A stretch of 64,000 nt of DNA from Tsukamurella conjunctivitidis (lineage in GTDB: Bacteria; Actinomycetota; Actinomycetes; Mycobacteriales; Mycobacteriaceae). The notes below the pieces were generated by a model that was given only the letters and a program-made list of their open reading frames with translations, had not been told where the DNA came from and did no database searches. Positions 40,038 through 48,505 of this stretch are shown one piece after another (the stretch's first letter is position 1; each line of letters opens with the position of its first letter). The stretch is taken from contig NZ_VIGX01000004.1 in assembly GCF_007858475.1 (NCBI RefSeq), positions 1-64,000 on the forward strand, given 5' to 3'. Position numbers and translations under genes: made by a program.

Positions 40038-40132
40038 AGAAAGAAAATCGGGCAGCGGGGCTATTGGCGGGCGGCAATTACCCCCTAGTGTGGTCGAAAT
40101 AAATCGGACAAAGCAATCATGGATGAAACCTG

Positions 40133-40282
40133 TTGCGCTGGACTATCTCTGCGCAAATTGGTGGTTGCGCGCCGGGCTGCAGCTGTGCTTATAGTGGGCC
40201 AGCGCAACGCAAACAATGGGGCAACGGCAGTACGCCAGTCCATTTGTTTCAAGACGCGAATGGCAAAACAAACGCTGCGCAA
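40133..40282. promoter_or_regulatory. Cluster of TTGCGC/GCGCAA boxes
   Basis: TTGCGC or its complement GCGCAA occurs at 40133, 40151, 40165, 40202 and 40277, in an AT-richer stretch before the excisionase-like gene. They may be operators or replication iterons. TTGCGCAA is also the operator core in element 2 (57004, 57033). Confidence 0.6.
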
Positions 40283-40306
40283 TATCCAATTCGAGAGGTT
40301 ACTGAC

Positions 40307-40585
40307 ATGAGTAAGGCGACCGCCACCCCTGCTCGTCCGACCGAGACGGTCGGCCCCATCACCCTGAACGAGATGCCGACGATCCGCGGACGCGACGGCG
40401 CGGTCGAGTTCATCAACGACGTGTTCAACGTCCCGGTGACGAAGACCCGCATGAGGTCCGCGATCGAGGGGCGCGAGCTCCCGGTGTTCAAGATCAGCGG
40501 CTGCAACTACTTCAGCGAGCGCGACCTGTACCTGTGGGTCAAGAGCCTGGCTCGCCCCGCCGTTCAGCGCGGGGGTGCCGCATGA
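40307..40585 (+). CDS. Excisionase-like HTH protein, element 1
   Basis: This is a 92-residue protein with a MerR-like/Xis winged helix: VFNVPVTKTRMRSAIEGREL reads as the recognition part and NYFSERDLYLWVKSLA as the wing and following helix. It would bend DNA at the attachment site and set integrase direction, or act as a regulator. The ATG at 40307 has GAGAGG upstream. It overlaps the next gene by 4 bp (ATGA). Confidence 0.65.
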   Translation: MSKATATPARPTETVGPITLNEMPTIRGRDGAVEFINDVFNVPVTKTRMRSAIEGRELPVFKISGCNYFSERDLYLWVKSLARPAVQRGGAA

Positions 40586-41394
40586 GCGGGCCGATCCCCG
40601 ATCCGGGCTGGAAGCCCGAGTTTGAGCAGTTCCCGGCGCTGTCCGACCGTGAGTACACCGACCCGTCATTGCGCGCGACCTCGAACTCCACGTGCGACCA
40701 GTACCTGACGGTCATGGAGCACAGCGAGAGCCCGCTGAGGGACAAGAGCCGTGACGTTCGGTACTCGCAGGGCGCTACGCGCTACCTCCGGTCGGTCGCG
40801 AGGGCGGTCGAGCGTGCCCGTGCTGGCGAGCTTCACTCCGAAGGGATGCCGTGGGGCTACCTCGAGACGAACTGCGGGCGGGAACGGATGCCGATGCACG
40901 GCGGATACGTACCGACCGAGGAGGAGAAGCGCAGGGTCACGCTTCGTAACGCCGCCGACCGCGGCGAGCGCGAAAAGGTAGTCCGCGACGCCGAGACCTA
41001 TCCCACTGCGGTCGCGGTCGCAGAGCACGGCGGTAGCCCGGTACCGACGGTGATTCTCGCGGGCGGTCACGAGGGCAACTATGAGTTCCTGGTCGTCCCC
41101 GGATACTGGACCGCCTACCGCCTCTGCCAGTACATCGCGAAGCACGTCACGGTCCGCGAGTGCGCGTTCTGTCGGGTGACGCGGTGCGGGTCGCGCGGAC
41201 TGGACGACTTCATGATCGTCGATTCGGGCGGGACGACCTACCTGTTGCCGAGCTGCCAGTCATGCCACTGGTCGGTCTACAGCGAGGCGCAGGCTATGGC
41301 CGACCAAGGCGTGCCAGTTCGCACGGACTGGATCGCCGGCCGATCCGACACCTGGCCCGCGTCCGTCGGTTGGCCTGATCAGGGGTTCTGGTGA
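40582..41394 (+). CDS. Element 1 protein with zinc-binding pairs, unknown
   Basis: This is a 270-residue protein with no recognised family. An N-terminal acidic segment precedes a basic helix (SVARAVERARAGE). Late cysteines (ECAFCRVTRC and SCQSCHW) could bind one zinc. It is co-translated with the excisionase-like gene before it and the small TM gene after it, upstream of the primase-helicase. A role in replication or its control is possible. Confidence 0.55.
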   Translation: MSGPIPDPGWKPEFEQFPALSDREYTDPSLRATSNSTCDQYLTVMEHSESPLRDKSRDVRYSQGATRYLRSVARAVERARAGELHSEGMPWGYLETNCGRERMPMHGGYVPTEEEKRRVTLRNAADRGEREKVVRDAETYPTAVAVAEHGGSPVPTVILAGGHEGNYEFLVVPGYWTAYRLCQYIAKHVTVRECAFCRVTRCGSRGLDDFMIVDSGGTTYLLPSCQSCHWSVYSEAQAMADQGVPVRTDWIAGRSDTWPASVGWPDQGFW

Positions 41395-41669
41395 TGAGCG
41401 CCGTCGAGATCGCCACCCTGGCCTGGCTGGCCGGATGGGCGGTGTACGCGGCCGTCAAGGTTGATGCCGCGCTGCGGCCTGGCGTCGTCCGGGTCGGATG
41501 CAACGGTGCGGCTGGCAGTAGCGGGCGCACGGTGTGCATCTCAACGCTGGGCGTCGGCCTGGAGGCGCTGTGCGTCTGCTCGAAACGAACGGACGACCCC
41601 GAGAACGCTGTCCTCGAGGCCGTCCCGACCGATTTCCACACGGCGAGCAAGAGCTCTCGGGTCAGCTGA
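41394..41669 (+). CDS. Small membrane-anchored protein, unknown
   Basis: This is a 91-residue protein with one N-terminal hydrophobic helix (IATLAWLAGWAVYAAVKV) and a Cys/Ser-rich remainder (VCISTLGVGLEALCVCSK). The ATG at 41394 shares a base with the stop before it; a GTG one codon earlier is possible. Function is unknown. Confidence 0.45.
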   Translation: MSAVEIATLAWLAGWAVYAAVKVDAALRPGVVRVGCNGAAGSSGRTVCISTLGVGLEALCVCSKRTDDPENAVLEAVPTDFHTASKSSRVS

Positions 41670-41725
41670 GCTGACCCTCCATATCCGTTGTAGGGCAACG
41701 GATACCACAACCTGAAGGCTGCATC

Positions 41726-44038
41726 TTGAAGCATACAAGCAACTCCGATCTGGACGGTATTCCGTTGCCGTCATACAGATGCGGCGACAACTCTGTCGGT
41801 CTCTACGAAGTGCTGCTCGTGCTCGGGCACGAGGACGACGCCGTGGTCAGCGTCTGCACCCAGGAGCCAGACCACACGACGCCCTTTCGAGGACGGACGA
41901 TGCGTGTCGAGCTCCTGGGACAAGGGTGGTCGCCGCCCGACGACGTCAACGTGTGGTTCTCGCCCAACCCGCTGACCCTGGAGCCTGGCATCTCACGCAA
42001 GGGTGGCGAGGCGGACGTCTCGCGGGGGCTCGCCCTGTACGTGGACCTGGACGTCGTAATCCCCGGCGTGAAGGACAAGGGGTTGGCGTCGCTGGCGGAG
42101 TGCGAGCAGGTGATCGAAAAGCTCGCCGCGGCGCTCGGCTGTGCGCCTGCCGTGGTGATCGAGAGCGGGCATGGCCTGCAACCGATATGGCGCGTCCGAG
42201 ATGCGCCGACCATCACCGACGGAGCGGTGGCCTGGAAGACGATCAGTGCGCGATGGGCAGCCCTGGTGCGGCAGGTCGCCGCAGAGATCAACCCCGACGG
42301 GCACGTGGACTCGGTGTTCAACATCGACCGCGTGCTCCGGTGCCCTGGGTCGACCAACTGGAAGGTCCCTGACGAGCCGGTGCCTGCGCGGTGCTCGGTG
42401 AATGCAGAGGCCGGGTGGCTCGAAGTCGCGGAACTCGGAGCCATCCTGCCGGAAGCGCCCGTAGCGTCTCCCGTCCATGCGAAGGGCACCCCTGCGGAGG
42501 GCTGCGCGGTACTCGACGGCTTCCGTAGCGGCGCGATGAGCGCGACGGTCGCCGCGAAGGTCCGCGAGGTGGAGGCCGCGATCGAGGACGGCGCTGACCG
42601 CCACTCAACCATGAACTCCGCGACGCTCGGCCTTGTCCGGCTCGGCGCGAAGGGCGAACCCGGCGTGCGCACCGCGCTGATCACCGTGGAAGCGCTATTC
42701 GAAGCGGTGGGTGACTCCCCAGGGCACGATTCCGGCGAGTTCCAACGGTCTCTGACCAGCGCGCTGCGCGTCGTCGCCGGCGATCCCGACTACGTCGCGT
42801 TGGACTTCTACAGCGGCGGTGCGTTCGAGCTAGACGGTATCTGGGGGCCGAGGTCGGGGTGGGTCGCCAACGAGGACGGCACCCGGTCCCGGGCTGTGTT
42901 GAAGCCGAACACCGACGGCTCGGCCGGGGATGCCGGTCGGCGCTTCACTGAGTCGCTGGCCGATGTGACGCCGAAGAAGGTGGACTGGCTGTGGTGGCCC
43001 TGGATTCCGCGCGGCAAGTTGACGATGTTCGAGGGCGAGCCGGACGTGGGCAAATCGACGATGACCCTCACGTGGGCGGCGCTGGTCACTCGCGGCGGTC
43101 CGTGGCCGACGACGATGGTCGGTGAGCGTGAAACCCGCAACGAGAAGGGGTTGAACGAACCGGCGTCGGTGGTGTTGGTCGGCGTGGAAGACGACCTGGC
43201 TGACACCGTCGTGCCGCGGTTGCTCGCCGCCGGTGCCGACATGCAGCGGGTGGCGACGCTCGCACGCCCGCGCGACGAAAACGGACGGCCCGTCCCCTTC
43301 CTGATCCCGGACGATGTTGACCGCTTGAAGAAGGCGATCGAAGAGGTCGATGCGGCGCTGGTCATTGTTGATCCGATCACCGCGTTCATGTCGGATGCCG
43401 TGAGGCCGGGAAGCGACACGGCAAACCGTAAGGCGCTGATGGAGATCGCCGATGTAGCCGAGCAGACCGGCACAGCGGTGGTGCTGGTGCGGCACCTGAA
43501 CAAGGCCACCGGCATGAGCGCTAAGCATCGTGGCGGGGGCTCCATCGCGTTTACGGCTCTGGCGCGGTCGTCGCTGTTGGCGGCGAAGCTCCCACCCAGC
43601 GACGAACGTCAGAACACGGATGCCACTCACGGGCTGGCGTCAATCAAGGGGAACTTGTCGCGGACACCCTCGGCCCTTGGGTATCGCCTGACATCCAGTC
43701 CTCACGACGCCGACTCGCCGGTCGTGGCATGGGCCGGGGTGCTCGACGAGGACGCCGATCAGCTGGTCGGTGCCGACGGCGCCAAGCCGGACGCACGTAA
43801 GGCGGCACCGTCAAGAGACGAGGCCGCACGAATGTTGAAGGAACTCCTCGCTGGTGGGCCGATGGACGCGAAGGAGGTTCGCCGGATGGTCAGCGCGGAG
43901 ACCGGATGCAGCGAGAAGACGGTGGCGAACGCCGCGAGCAAGCTACTGATCGTCAAGACGCCGATCCGTGGCGAAAGCGGCAAGGTCGACCGATGGACGT
44001 GGGGACTGCCGCCGAACACGTTCAAGGCACGGGGGTAG
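41726..44038 (+). CDS. Primase-helicase replication protein, element 1
   Basis: This 770-residue protein combines an archaeo-eukaryotic-type primase region (YVDLDVVIPG with two metal aspartates, ESGHGLQPIW, DRVLRCPGSTNWK) with a RecA-like RepA helicase (Walker A FEGEPDVGKSTMTL near residue 440, Walker B ALVIVDPITAF, and VLVRHLNKATG). The last 100 residues look like a winged helix. It should start replication of the excised element. The likely start is TTG at 41726, after GAAGG; an ATG at 41900 is a shorter alternative. Confidence 0.85.
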   Translation: MKHTSNSDLDGIPLPSYRCGDNSVGLYEVLLVLGHEDDAVVSVCTQEPDHTTPFRGRTMRVELLGQGWSPPDDVNVWFSPNPLTLEPGISRKGGEADVSRGLALYVDLDVVIPGVKDKGLASLAECEQVIEKLAAALGCAPAVVIESGHGLQPIWRVRDAPTITDGAVAWKTISARWAALVRQVAAEINPDGHVDSVFNIDRVLRCPGSTNWKVPDEPVPARCSVNAEAGWLEVAELGAILPEAPVASPVHAKGTPAEGCAVLDGFRSGAMSATVAAKVREVEAAIEDGADRHSTMNSATLGLVRLGAKGEPGVRTALITVEALFEAVGDSPGHDSGEFQRSLTSALRVVAGDPDYVALDFYSGGAFELDGIWGPRSGWVANEDGTRSRAVLKPNTDGSAGDAGRRFTESLADVTPKKVDWLWWPWIPRGKLTMFEGEPDVGKSTMTLTWAALVTRGGPWPTTMVGERETRNEKGLNEPASVVLVGVEDDLADTVVPRLLAAGADMQRVATLARPRDENGRPVPFLIPDDVDRLKKAIEEVDAALVIVDPITAFMSDAVRPGSDTANRKALMEIADVAEQTGTAVVLVRHLNKATGMSAKHRGGGSIAFTALARSSLLAAKLPPSDERQNTDATHGLASIKGNLSRTPSALGYRLTSSPHDADSPVVAWAGVLDEDADQLVGADGAKPDARKAAPSRDEAARMLKELLAGGPMDAKEVRRMVSAETGCSEKTVANAASKLLIVKTPIRGESGKVDRWTWGLPPNTFKARG

Positions 44039-44073
44039 CCACATGCCCCGCGTTTGTACCTGTGGCAACCGGT

Positions 44074-44119
44074 GGCTTCTGGGGGCATCTGGGCACCTGG
44101 CTACCTGGCACCAGAAGCC
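44074..44119. other. Hairpin and G/C runs after the primase gene
   Basis: GGCTTCTGG (44074-44082) pairs with CCAGAAGCC (44111-44119) around 28 nt that include G-runs and C-runs. It lies in the 202-bp gap after the primase-helicase gene and may be a terminator. Direction cannot be told. Confidence 0.4.
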
Positions 44120-44240
44120 CCCAGATACCCCCATAACCCCCTAGAAGCAAAGGTGGGTATTTCCCCGCGCGCAATAGGGGTATGTGGCGCTACCAGCTCG
44201 GAATAGCCCACACAGAAACAGAATTCAGTTGAAAGGACAG

Positions 44241-44966
44241 ATGATGACCGAGAACAACTACGACGATGTCGAACGCGAGGCGGTCGACGATCAGGACGCG
44301 GGTGGCCTGGAGCCATCGAAGGTGGCAGACCTGGAAGACGTATTCGACACCGCATGGCAGGACGGCCGACGACCAGAACGGCAGTGCACCGCGCATCGCA
44401 CCAACGGCGACCCGTGCCGCAGAGCCGCTATCAACGGCGGAACCGTGTGCGCCACGCACGGAGGCCGCTCGCCGCAGGTGAAGGCGAAGGCCCGCGTCCG
44501 CCTGGAGATGGCCGCCGACCGCATGGCGAAGGAGCTCCTGAAGATCGCTGTCAGCGACGACGCCCCGGACAACGTGAAGCTGGCCGCGATCAAGGACGCG
44601 CTCGACCGCGCTGGCCTCAGCCCGAAGACCGCCGTGGAGGTCTCCGTGGACCCGAAGCCGTTCGAGCAGTTGCTATCTGGCATGGCAACGCTCACGGGCG
44701 GTAGCCGTGCGGCCTCCCGCGGGGAGCGTGGCGTGGCCGAGGACCAGGACGCCGACACCGCGTGGATCACGGAAGAGCTCGCAGCGTCCAACGTGATCGA
44801 CGTCGAGGTCGAGGACCCCGAGCCACGTCCGCGGCCCAGCGAGGAGCCGGCGACACCGAAGCCGCGCGACACGGGACTGATGGACATGGAGACGGCCCTC
44901 GCGCAGCTCCGTGCCACCACGCCGCCGCCCGCGCCCACCGGCAAGCGCCGGGGCCGCACCGGGTAG
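44241..44966 (+). CDS. Phage protein with zinc motif, terminase-small-like
   Basis: This is a 241-residue protein. CTAHRTNGDPCRRAAINGG then CATHGG is a Cys/His pattern common in actinophage proteins encoded near terminases, ahead of a helical region with basic residues. It may bind DNA ends as a small terminase subunit. That is inference, since no large subunit is nearby. The C-terminal 80 residues are acidic and proline-rich. The ATG at 44241 follows AAAGGA. Confidence 0.55.
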   Translation: MMTENNYDDVEREAVDDQDAGGLEPSKVADLEDVFDTAWQDGRRPERQCTAHRTNGDPCRRAAINGGTVCATHGGRSPQVKAKARVRLEMAADRMAKELLKIAVSDDAPDNVKLAAIKDALDRAGLSPKTAVEVSVDPKPFEQLLSGMATLTGGSRAASRGERGVAEDQDADTAWITEELAASNVIDVEVEDPEPRPRPSEEPATPKPRDTGLMDMETALAQLRATTPPPAPTGKRRGRTG

Positions 44967-45118
44967 CGGCAAGGGGCTATCGCGGTGGCCTGGCTGCCTC
45001 GCTGCCAGCTTGGCGGGGCGGCCTGGCCCGCGGGTGTGGGGCGCGTGGCGTCAGCGCTTACAACGACGTTGAGCGATACGCGAATCAATCGACAGCACAC
45101 AGATATTCGTCAATAGTG

Positions 45119-45151
45119 ATGCACCTCACAGTGCGGTAACGTGGGGTGCAT
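45119..45151. promoter_or_regulatory. Dyad in front of the recombinase operon
   Basis: ATGCACC (45119-45125) and GGTGCAT (45145-45151) form an inverted pair, and GGGGTGCA is repeated directly at 45144 and 45153, in the 237-bp gap before the serine recombinase gene. A likely operator for the recombinase-integrase pair. Confidence 0.4.
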
Positions 45152-45203
45152 GGGGTGCAGGCAGGGCCGCGCCCCCTGAACCACACAGCAAGGGAGACAA
45201 CGG

Positions 45204-45833
45204 ATGAGAGTCATCGGATACGTCAGGGTCAGTACGCAGAATCAAGGGGTCAGCGGTCTCGGTCTTGAAGCGCAGCGCGATTCACTCGCACAGTGGTGTG
45301 CGGCTCGCGGTCACGAACTACTCACGGTCACGACGGACGTGGTCAGCGGCGCGAAGAACGACGCGATGTTCGGCCGTGAGGTCGCCGTCGCCGCAGTGGA
45401 AAGCGGAGTGGCGCAAGGGCTACTCGTCCGCGCCCTGGACCGTGTCACCCGCGACCAGCTGGACGCCGCGAAGATCATGAAGCGAGCCAACGACTACGGA
45501 TGGCGACTCCTGGACTGCGAGGGCGCCGACAGCGGCGACCCGAGCCAGCGTCTCGTAGCGGATGTGCGCCTGGCTGTGGCCGCAGAGGAACGCCGCAAGA
45601 TCGGCACCCGTACCCGCGAAGCCCTGGACCAGAAGCGCAGCAAGGGCGACCCCGGCCTGATCAGCGTCTCGGCTCAGCGGCGCATCCAGGTGCTCGCCGC
45701 GCAGGGCCTCGGCGCTAAGGCCATCGCCAGCACGCTCACCAACGAGGGAATCCCCACCGCCAAGGGCGGCAGCGAATGGAGCTACAGCTCGGTCAGGCGA
45801 GCCCTGGCCCGCATCGAACGAAAGGCAGCCTGA
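45204..45833 (+). CDS. Small serine recombinase (resolvase type)
   Basis: This is a 209-residue serine recombinase. GYVRVSTQNQ carries the catalytic serine (residue 10), LLVRALDRVTRD the conserved Arg/Asp part, and RRKIGTRTREAL the E-helix. The C-terminal 55 residues form the resolvase HTH. Large serine integrases have 300 more residues, so this is not one. It precedes the tyrosine integrase by one base pair. Cointegrate resolution, DNA inversion, or a helper role in integration are all possible. Confidence 0.88.
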   Translation: MRVIGYVRVSTQNQGVSGLGLEAQRDSLAQWCAARGHELLTVTTDVVSGAKNDAMFGREVAVAAVESGVAQGLLVRALDRVTRDQLDAAKIMKRANDYGWRLLDCEGADSGDPSQRLVADVRLAVAAEERRKIGTRTREALDQKRSKGDPGLISVSAQRRIQVLAAQGLGAKAIASTLTNEGIPTAKGGSEWSYSSVRRALARIERKAA

Positions 45834-45834
45834 C

Positions 45835-47313
45835 GTGGCTTGGATCAAGACGCGGGATACCGCCACGCGACATCGCGGCAAGCCCGTGAAGGCGTACGTC
45901 GTCATCTGGAAGGAGACCGAGCGAGACGACTACGGCCTGCCGATCCCGGTGGACCCCGCGAAGCCGAACGGTCGCAAGAAGACGGCCAACCGGCAGGAGA
46001 CGTTCCCGACGAGAGAGCTGGCCGAGGCTCGTCGTGACGAGCTGAACGCCGCCCGCCACACCAACGGCACCTCCGCGCTCGCGGATCAGAAGGTCGCCGG
46101 CGATCTACCGTTCGGGCACTACGCCCAGGCGTGGATCGAGAGTCAGGCGCTGAAGGTGGCGCAGGGCCGACTGAAGCAGCGCACCCTCGACGACTACGAG
46201 AAGGTGCTGCGGCGCTACGCGCTGGATCACTTCGGAGGCAGGGCGGTCGCGAGCATCACGCCGCGAGACTGCGAGCTTTTCCTCGCGGGTCTGGTTGGGC
46301 AGCAGTCGCGGCAGAATGGGGGAGAGCCGATCAAGCCCGCGACCGTGAAGCACGCGTGGGGCACGTTCCGTCGAGTGATGCGGTACGCACTCCAGCAAGG
46401 CGCGCTGACGGCGAACCCATGCGACCGGGTGGACTTTGCGACCAATCGCGCCACGGGCGACCACGACAAGTTCGAGCATCACCCGCTGACGGCGGCGCAG
46501 GTCGCCAAGCTGAGCGCGGCCGTCGGAGGAGAGTTGGACGGTAAGCCGTCGGCGGAGCTTCCGGCGTACCCGGTGTATGCGCTGATGGTGGACTTCCTCG
46601 CGTACAGCGGTCTCCGCAGCGCCGAGAACGCCGGTCTAGAGGTGGGGGATCTCCTGTTCACTACCCGCCCTGGCAGCGACTCCACACCGACGGTTCAGTG
46701 CGCGGTCCGGGTGCAGCGGACCAAGGAGCGTAAGGGCGGCGCGTGGACCACCAGCACCCCCAAGAGCCGGAAGTCTCGCCGCTCGGTGCCGCTGCCAGGC
46801 TGGCTCGCAGAGCGGATGCACGCCTACCTACGGAACGTTCATCCTCGCGCTGACGAGCCGACTGCGCCGTTGTGGCCGAGCCGGAAGAACGGCGGAGGGC
46901 ATCGTGCGGCGGGGGAGCGGTACGCGGTGCCGTTGGACTGGTCTCAGCCATTGGCGATGGGCACCTTCTACGACACGATCCTTAAGCCCGCGCTGCTCGC
47001 GGTAGGACTGCCAGCGAGCCAGCCCGCTAAGCCCGCGACGAAAACCCGGCCCGCTGAACCAGCGCACCAAGGAGTCCGTCTGCACGATCTGCGCCACACC
47101 TTCGCCACCATGCAGCTGATGGCCGGGGTGCACTTCATGCAGGTGTCCAAGTGGCTAGGTCACGGCACGTTCACCTTGACCCTGGACACCTACGGCGACT
47201 GGATCCCCGAAGAAGACGGCGGCGCGCTCAACAACCTGCCCGCGCCGGTTTCGATAGCCCAATTGGCAGAGGCAGCGGACCTCGCCCCGGTTATTCAACT
47301 ATTCGGCCCTTAG
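45835..47313 (+). CDS. Tyrosine integrase, element 1
   Basis: This is a 492-residue phage-type integrase with an N-terminal arm-binding domain (to about residue 65), a SAM-like core-binding domain, and a catalytic domain. The active site includes FLAYSGLRSAE (first Arg), LHDLRHTFATM (His-x-x-Arg), KWLGHGTFTLTLDTYG with nucleophile Tyr 453. The last 30 residues are encoded by DNA in which 27 bp match the tRNA 5' half exactly (47254-47280). The start is GTG at 45835. It converges on the DUF4062 gene with a 4-bp overlap. Confidence 0.93.
   Translation: MAWIKTRDTATRHRGKPVKAYVVIWKETERDDYGLPIPVDPAKPNGRKKTANRQETFPTRELAEARRDELNAARHTNGTSALADQKVAGDLPFGHYAQAWIESQALKVAQGRLKQRTLDDYEKVLRRYALDHFGGRAVASITPRDCELFLAGLVGQQSRQNGGEPIKPATVKHAWGTFRRVMRYALQQGALTANPCDRVDFATNRATGDHDKFEHHPLTAAQVAKLSAAVGGELDGKPSAELPAYPVYALMVDFLAYSGLRSAENAGLEVGDLLFTTRPGSDSTPTVQCAVRVQRTKERKGGAWTTSTPKSRKSRRSVPLPGWLAERMHAYLRNVHPRADEPTAPLWPSRKNGGGHRAAGERYAVPLDWSQPLAMGTFYDTILKPALLAVGLPASQPAKPATKTRPAEPAHQGVRLHDLRHTFATMQLMAGVHFMQVSKWLGHGTFTLTLDTYGDWIPEEDGGALNNLPAPVSIAQLAEAADLAPVIQLFGP
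47254..47280 (+). other. tRNA 5'-half identity inside integrase gene
   Basis: These 27 bp are identical to positions 7-33 of the tRNA gene at 58906-58979, which is on the opposite strand. Identity stops at the first base of the anticodon loop, where the 44-bp attachment repeats begin. In frame they encode the tail SIAQLAEAAD of the integrase. Confidence 0.8.
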
Positions 47314-48176
47314 ATTGTGAGGGGCTGATCGAATGAATGTTCGTTGCCGTCCTCTGTCCAGCGGAAGGTGACCGTCAACTGAGGAGGGATGTCGCCGACA
47401 AGTAGGGCAACCCATTCAAGGGGAGAGTCGGGTGGTAGGTCGAAAGGCTCCGTAGTTGGGCGCCTGACCCACGATTCCAACTCGCCGAGGTCCACTGTAA
47501 GTCCCTCAGCGGTCACGGTGTCGGATAGATTTTCTAGCACGAGGCGATTTCTGGTTTTAAATTTTGCAGCGCCGGATCGTCTGTCGATTCCGTCCTGTTC
47601 GCGCCACGACCGGATCTTGGCGCGAGGCTTCGCGTGTTCACCTTTTCGTTTGACCGACGGTGTTCCGAGTCCCATTTTGGAGATGTCGGATTCCACTGCG
47701 TCGCGCACCTTGTAGGCGAGGTCGTTCAGGTCGGCGTAGACGCCGAGCAGCCCCTTGTCCTCCAACTCGTCTCGGAACTTCTTCAGGCGCCCCAACTCTT
47801 TGAGGTCCGTGTGTCGGTCGATCGGCTCGTCCGAAAACCAAACATGAACGGGCTTGCCCGCACCGTCCGCCCGCTCAATCTCTTCCGCGGTCCCCGATAC
47901 TGCGGTGTCGGTGGCTTGGCCGAGCCGAGAATCAAACAACACAATGACGATGTCTGCATCGTCGAGGAGTTGCGAATTGATGACGCTCTGACCTCCGGAA
48001 CTACTGAGCGTTGGCACCGCGTCAGTCTTCCAGAAGCGGGGTAGTAGAACCGTTTCGGCGTTCTCGGACCGCGACCCGTTCCAGCCGTACAGTGCGTCCT
48101 TGACGGCCTGAACCTCGTCTGTGGTGTCGCCTGGCGACGAGATCATCACTTTGAGTACGTGTGCGTCGAATCCCAT
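47310..48176 (-). CDS. DUF4062/TIR-like cargo protein, candidate defence effector
   Basis: This is a 288-residue two-domain protein. The N-terminal 165 residues resemble DUF4062, a Rossmann-like domain related to TIR and deoxyribosyltransferase folds: KVMISSPGDTTDEV is the first strand, LLDDADIVIVLFDSRLG the central one, and SGTAEEIERA holds a Glu where TIR-type NADases keep their catalytic Glu. The last 90 residues (from RNRLVLENLSD) look like a beta-sandwich. The gene lies alone between integrase and attachment site, opposite to the integrase, a common site for anti-phage cargo. NAD breakdown is inferred, not shown. Confidence 0.6.
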   Translation of the reverse strand: MGFDAHVLKVMISSPGDTTDEVQAVKDALYGWNGSRSENAETVLLPRFWKTDAVPTLSSSGGQSVINSQLLDDADIVIVLFDSRLGQATDTAVSGTAEEIERADGAGKPVHVWFSDEPIDRHTDLKELGRLKKFRDELEDKGLLGVYADLNDLAYKVRDAVESDISKMGLGTPSVKRKGEHAKPRAKIRSWREQDGIDRRSGAAKFKTRNRLVLENLSDTVTAEGLTVDLGELESWVRRPTTEPFDLPPDSPLEWVALLVGDIPPQLTVTFRWTEDGNEHSFDQPLTI

Positions 48177-48225
48177 GCGCAGATCGTCGCATGCGGCACC
48201 GACAAGCTCGATCCTTTTTGCGAGA

Positions 48226-48281
48226 TACCACCCCGGCTCACGCATGTTGGGTAGCACGGGGGTAGCGCGGCCGGGGTGGTA
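48226..48281. repeat. Inverted repeat enclosing right-end arm sites, element 1
   Basis: TACCACCCCGG (48226-48236) and CCGGGGTGGTA (48271-48281) are perfect 11-bp arms. The loop holds two GGGTAGC copies (48249 and 48260, 11 bp apart), matching those at 36077. This is likely the right arm of the integrase binding region. Confidence 0.65.
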
Positions 48282-48326
48282 GTACCTAGGTGAGCCGGGA
48301 AAACCTGGCCTGCCTGCGGTGATGCA

Positions 48327-48370
48327 GTGCCCCCAGTCGGACTCGAACCGACACTGTGCGGATTTTAAGT
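48327..48370 (-). other. Attachment site 2, junction of elements 1 and 2
   Basis: This 44-bp tRNA 3'-half copy is 42/44 identical to site 1 and separates the two elements. It was probably brought in by element 1 to rebuild the tRNA, then displaced when element 2 inserted into the same gene. Confidence 0.85.
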
Positions 48371-48505
48371 CAGCTAGTACGGGTGTCGTCGCATCCGTCG
48401 AAATTCGCCGTGGTGCTCCGACCTGCGCGGATCGTCCGGTGCGGTCCATGTGAATCCGTGTCGGTTGTACCGAATTGAGGCACCGATGAGGCACCGAGGG
48501 GCACG
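48371..48505. other. Left end of element 2 with arm-type repeats
   Basis: No gene is seen in the 329-bp stretch from 48177 to 48505. TGAGGCA occurs at 48476 and 48487, 11 bp apart, each followed by CCGA. The same heptamer is paired at 58849 and 58859 near the other end. These are candidate arm sites of the element 2 integrase. Confidence 0.6.

Larger units (their letters stand above)
35891..48370. mobile_element. Element 1: phage-satellite-like integrated element
   Basis: This is about 12.4 kb between two direct 44-bp repeats (35891-35934 and 48327-48370), 42 of 44 bases identical, that copy the 3' half of a tRNA gene. It carries capsid, lipoprotein, XRE, excisionase-like, primase-helicase, terminase-small-like, serine recombinase and tyrosine integrase genes. 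No portal, large terminase, tail or lysis gene is recognisable. Its base composition is visibly less GC-rich than the chromosome, especially 40040-40310. It resembles phiRv1/phiRv2-type elements. Confidence 0.88.

Noticed and set aside
40119-40310. A 63-residue plus-strand frame before the excisionase-like gene
   Set aside because: It runs across the TTGCGC box cluster, has no ribosome site, and its composition looks non-coding.
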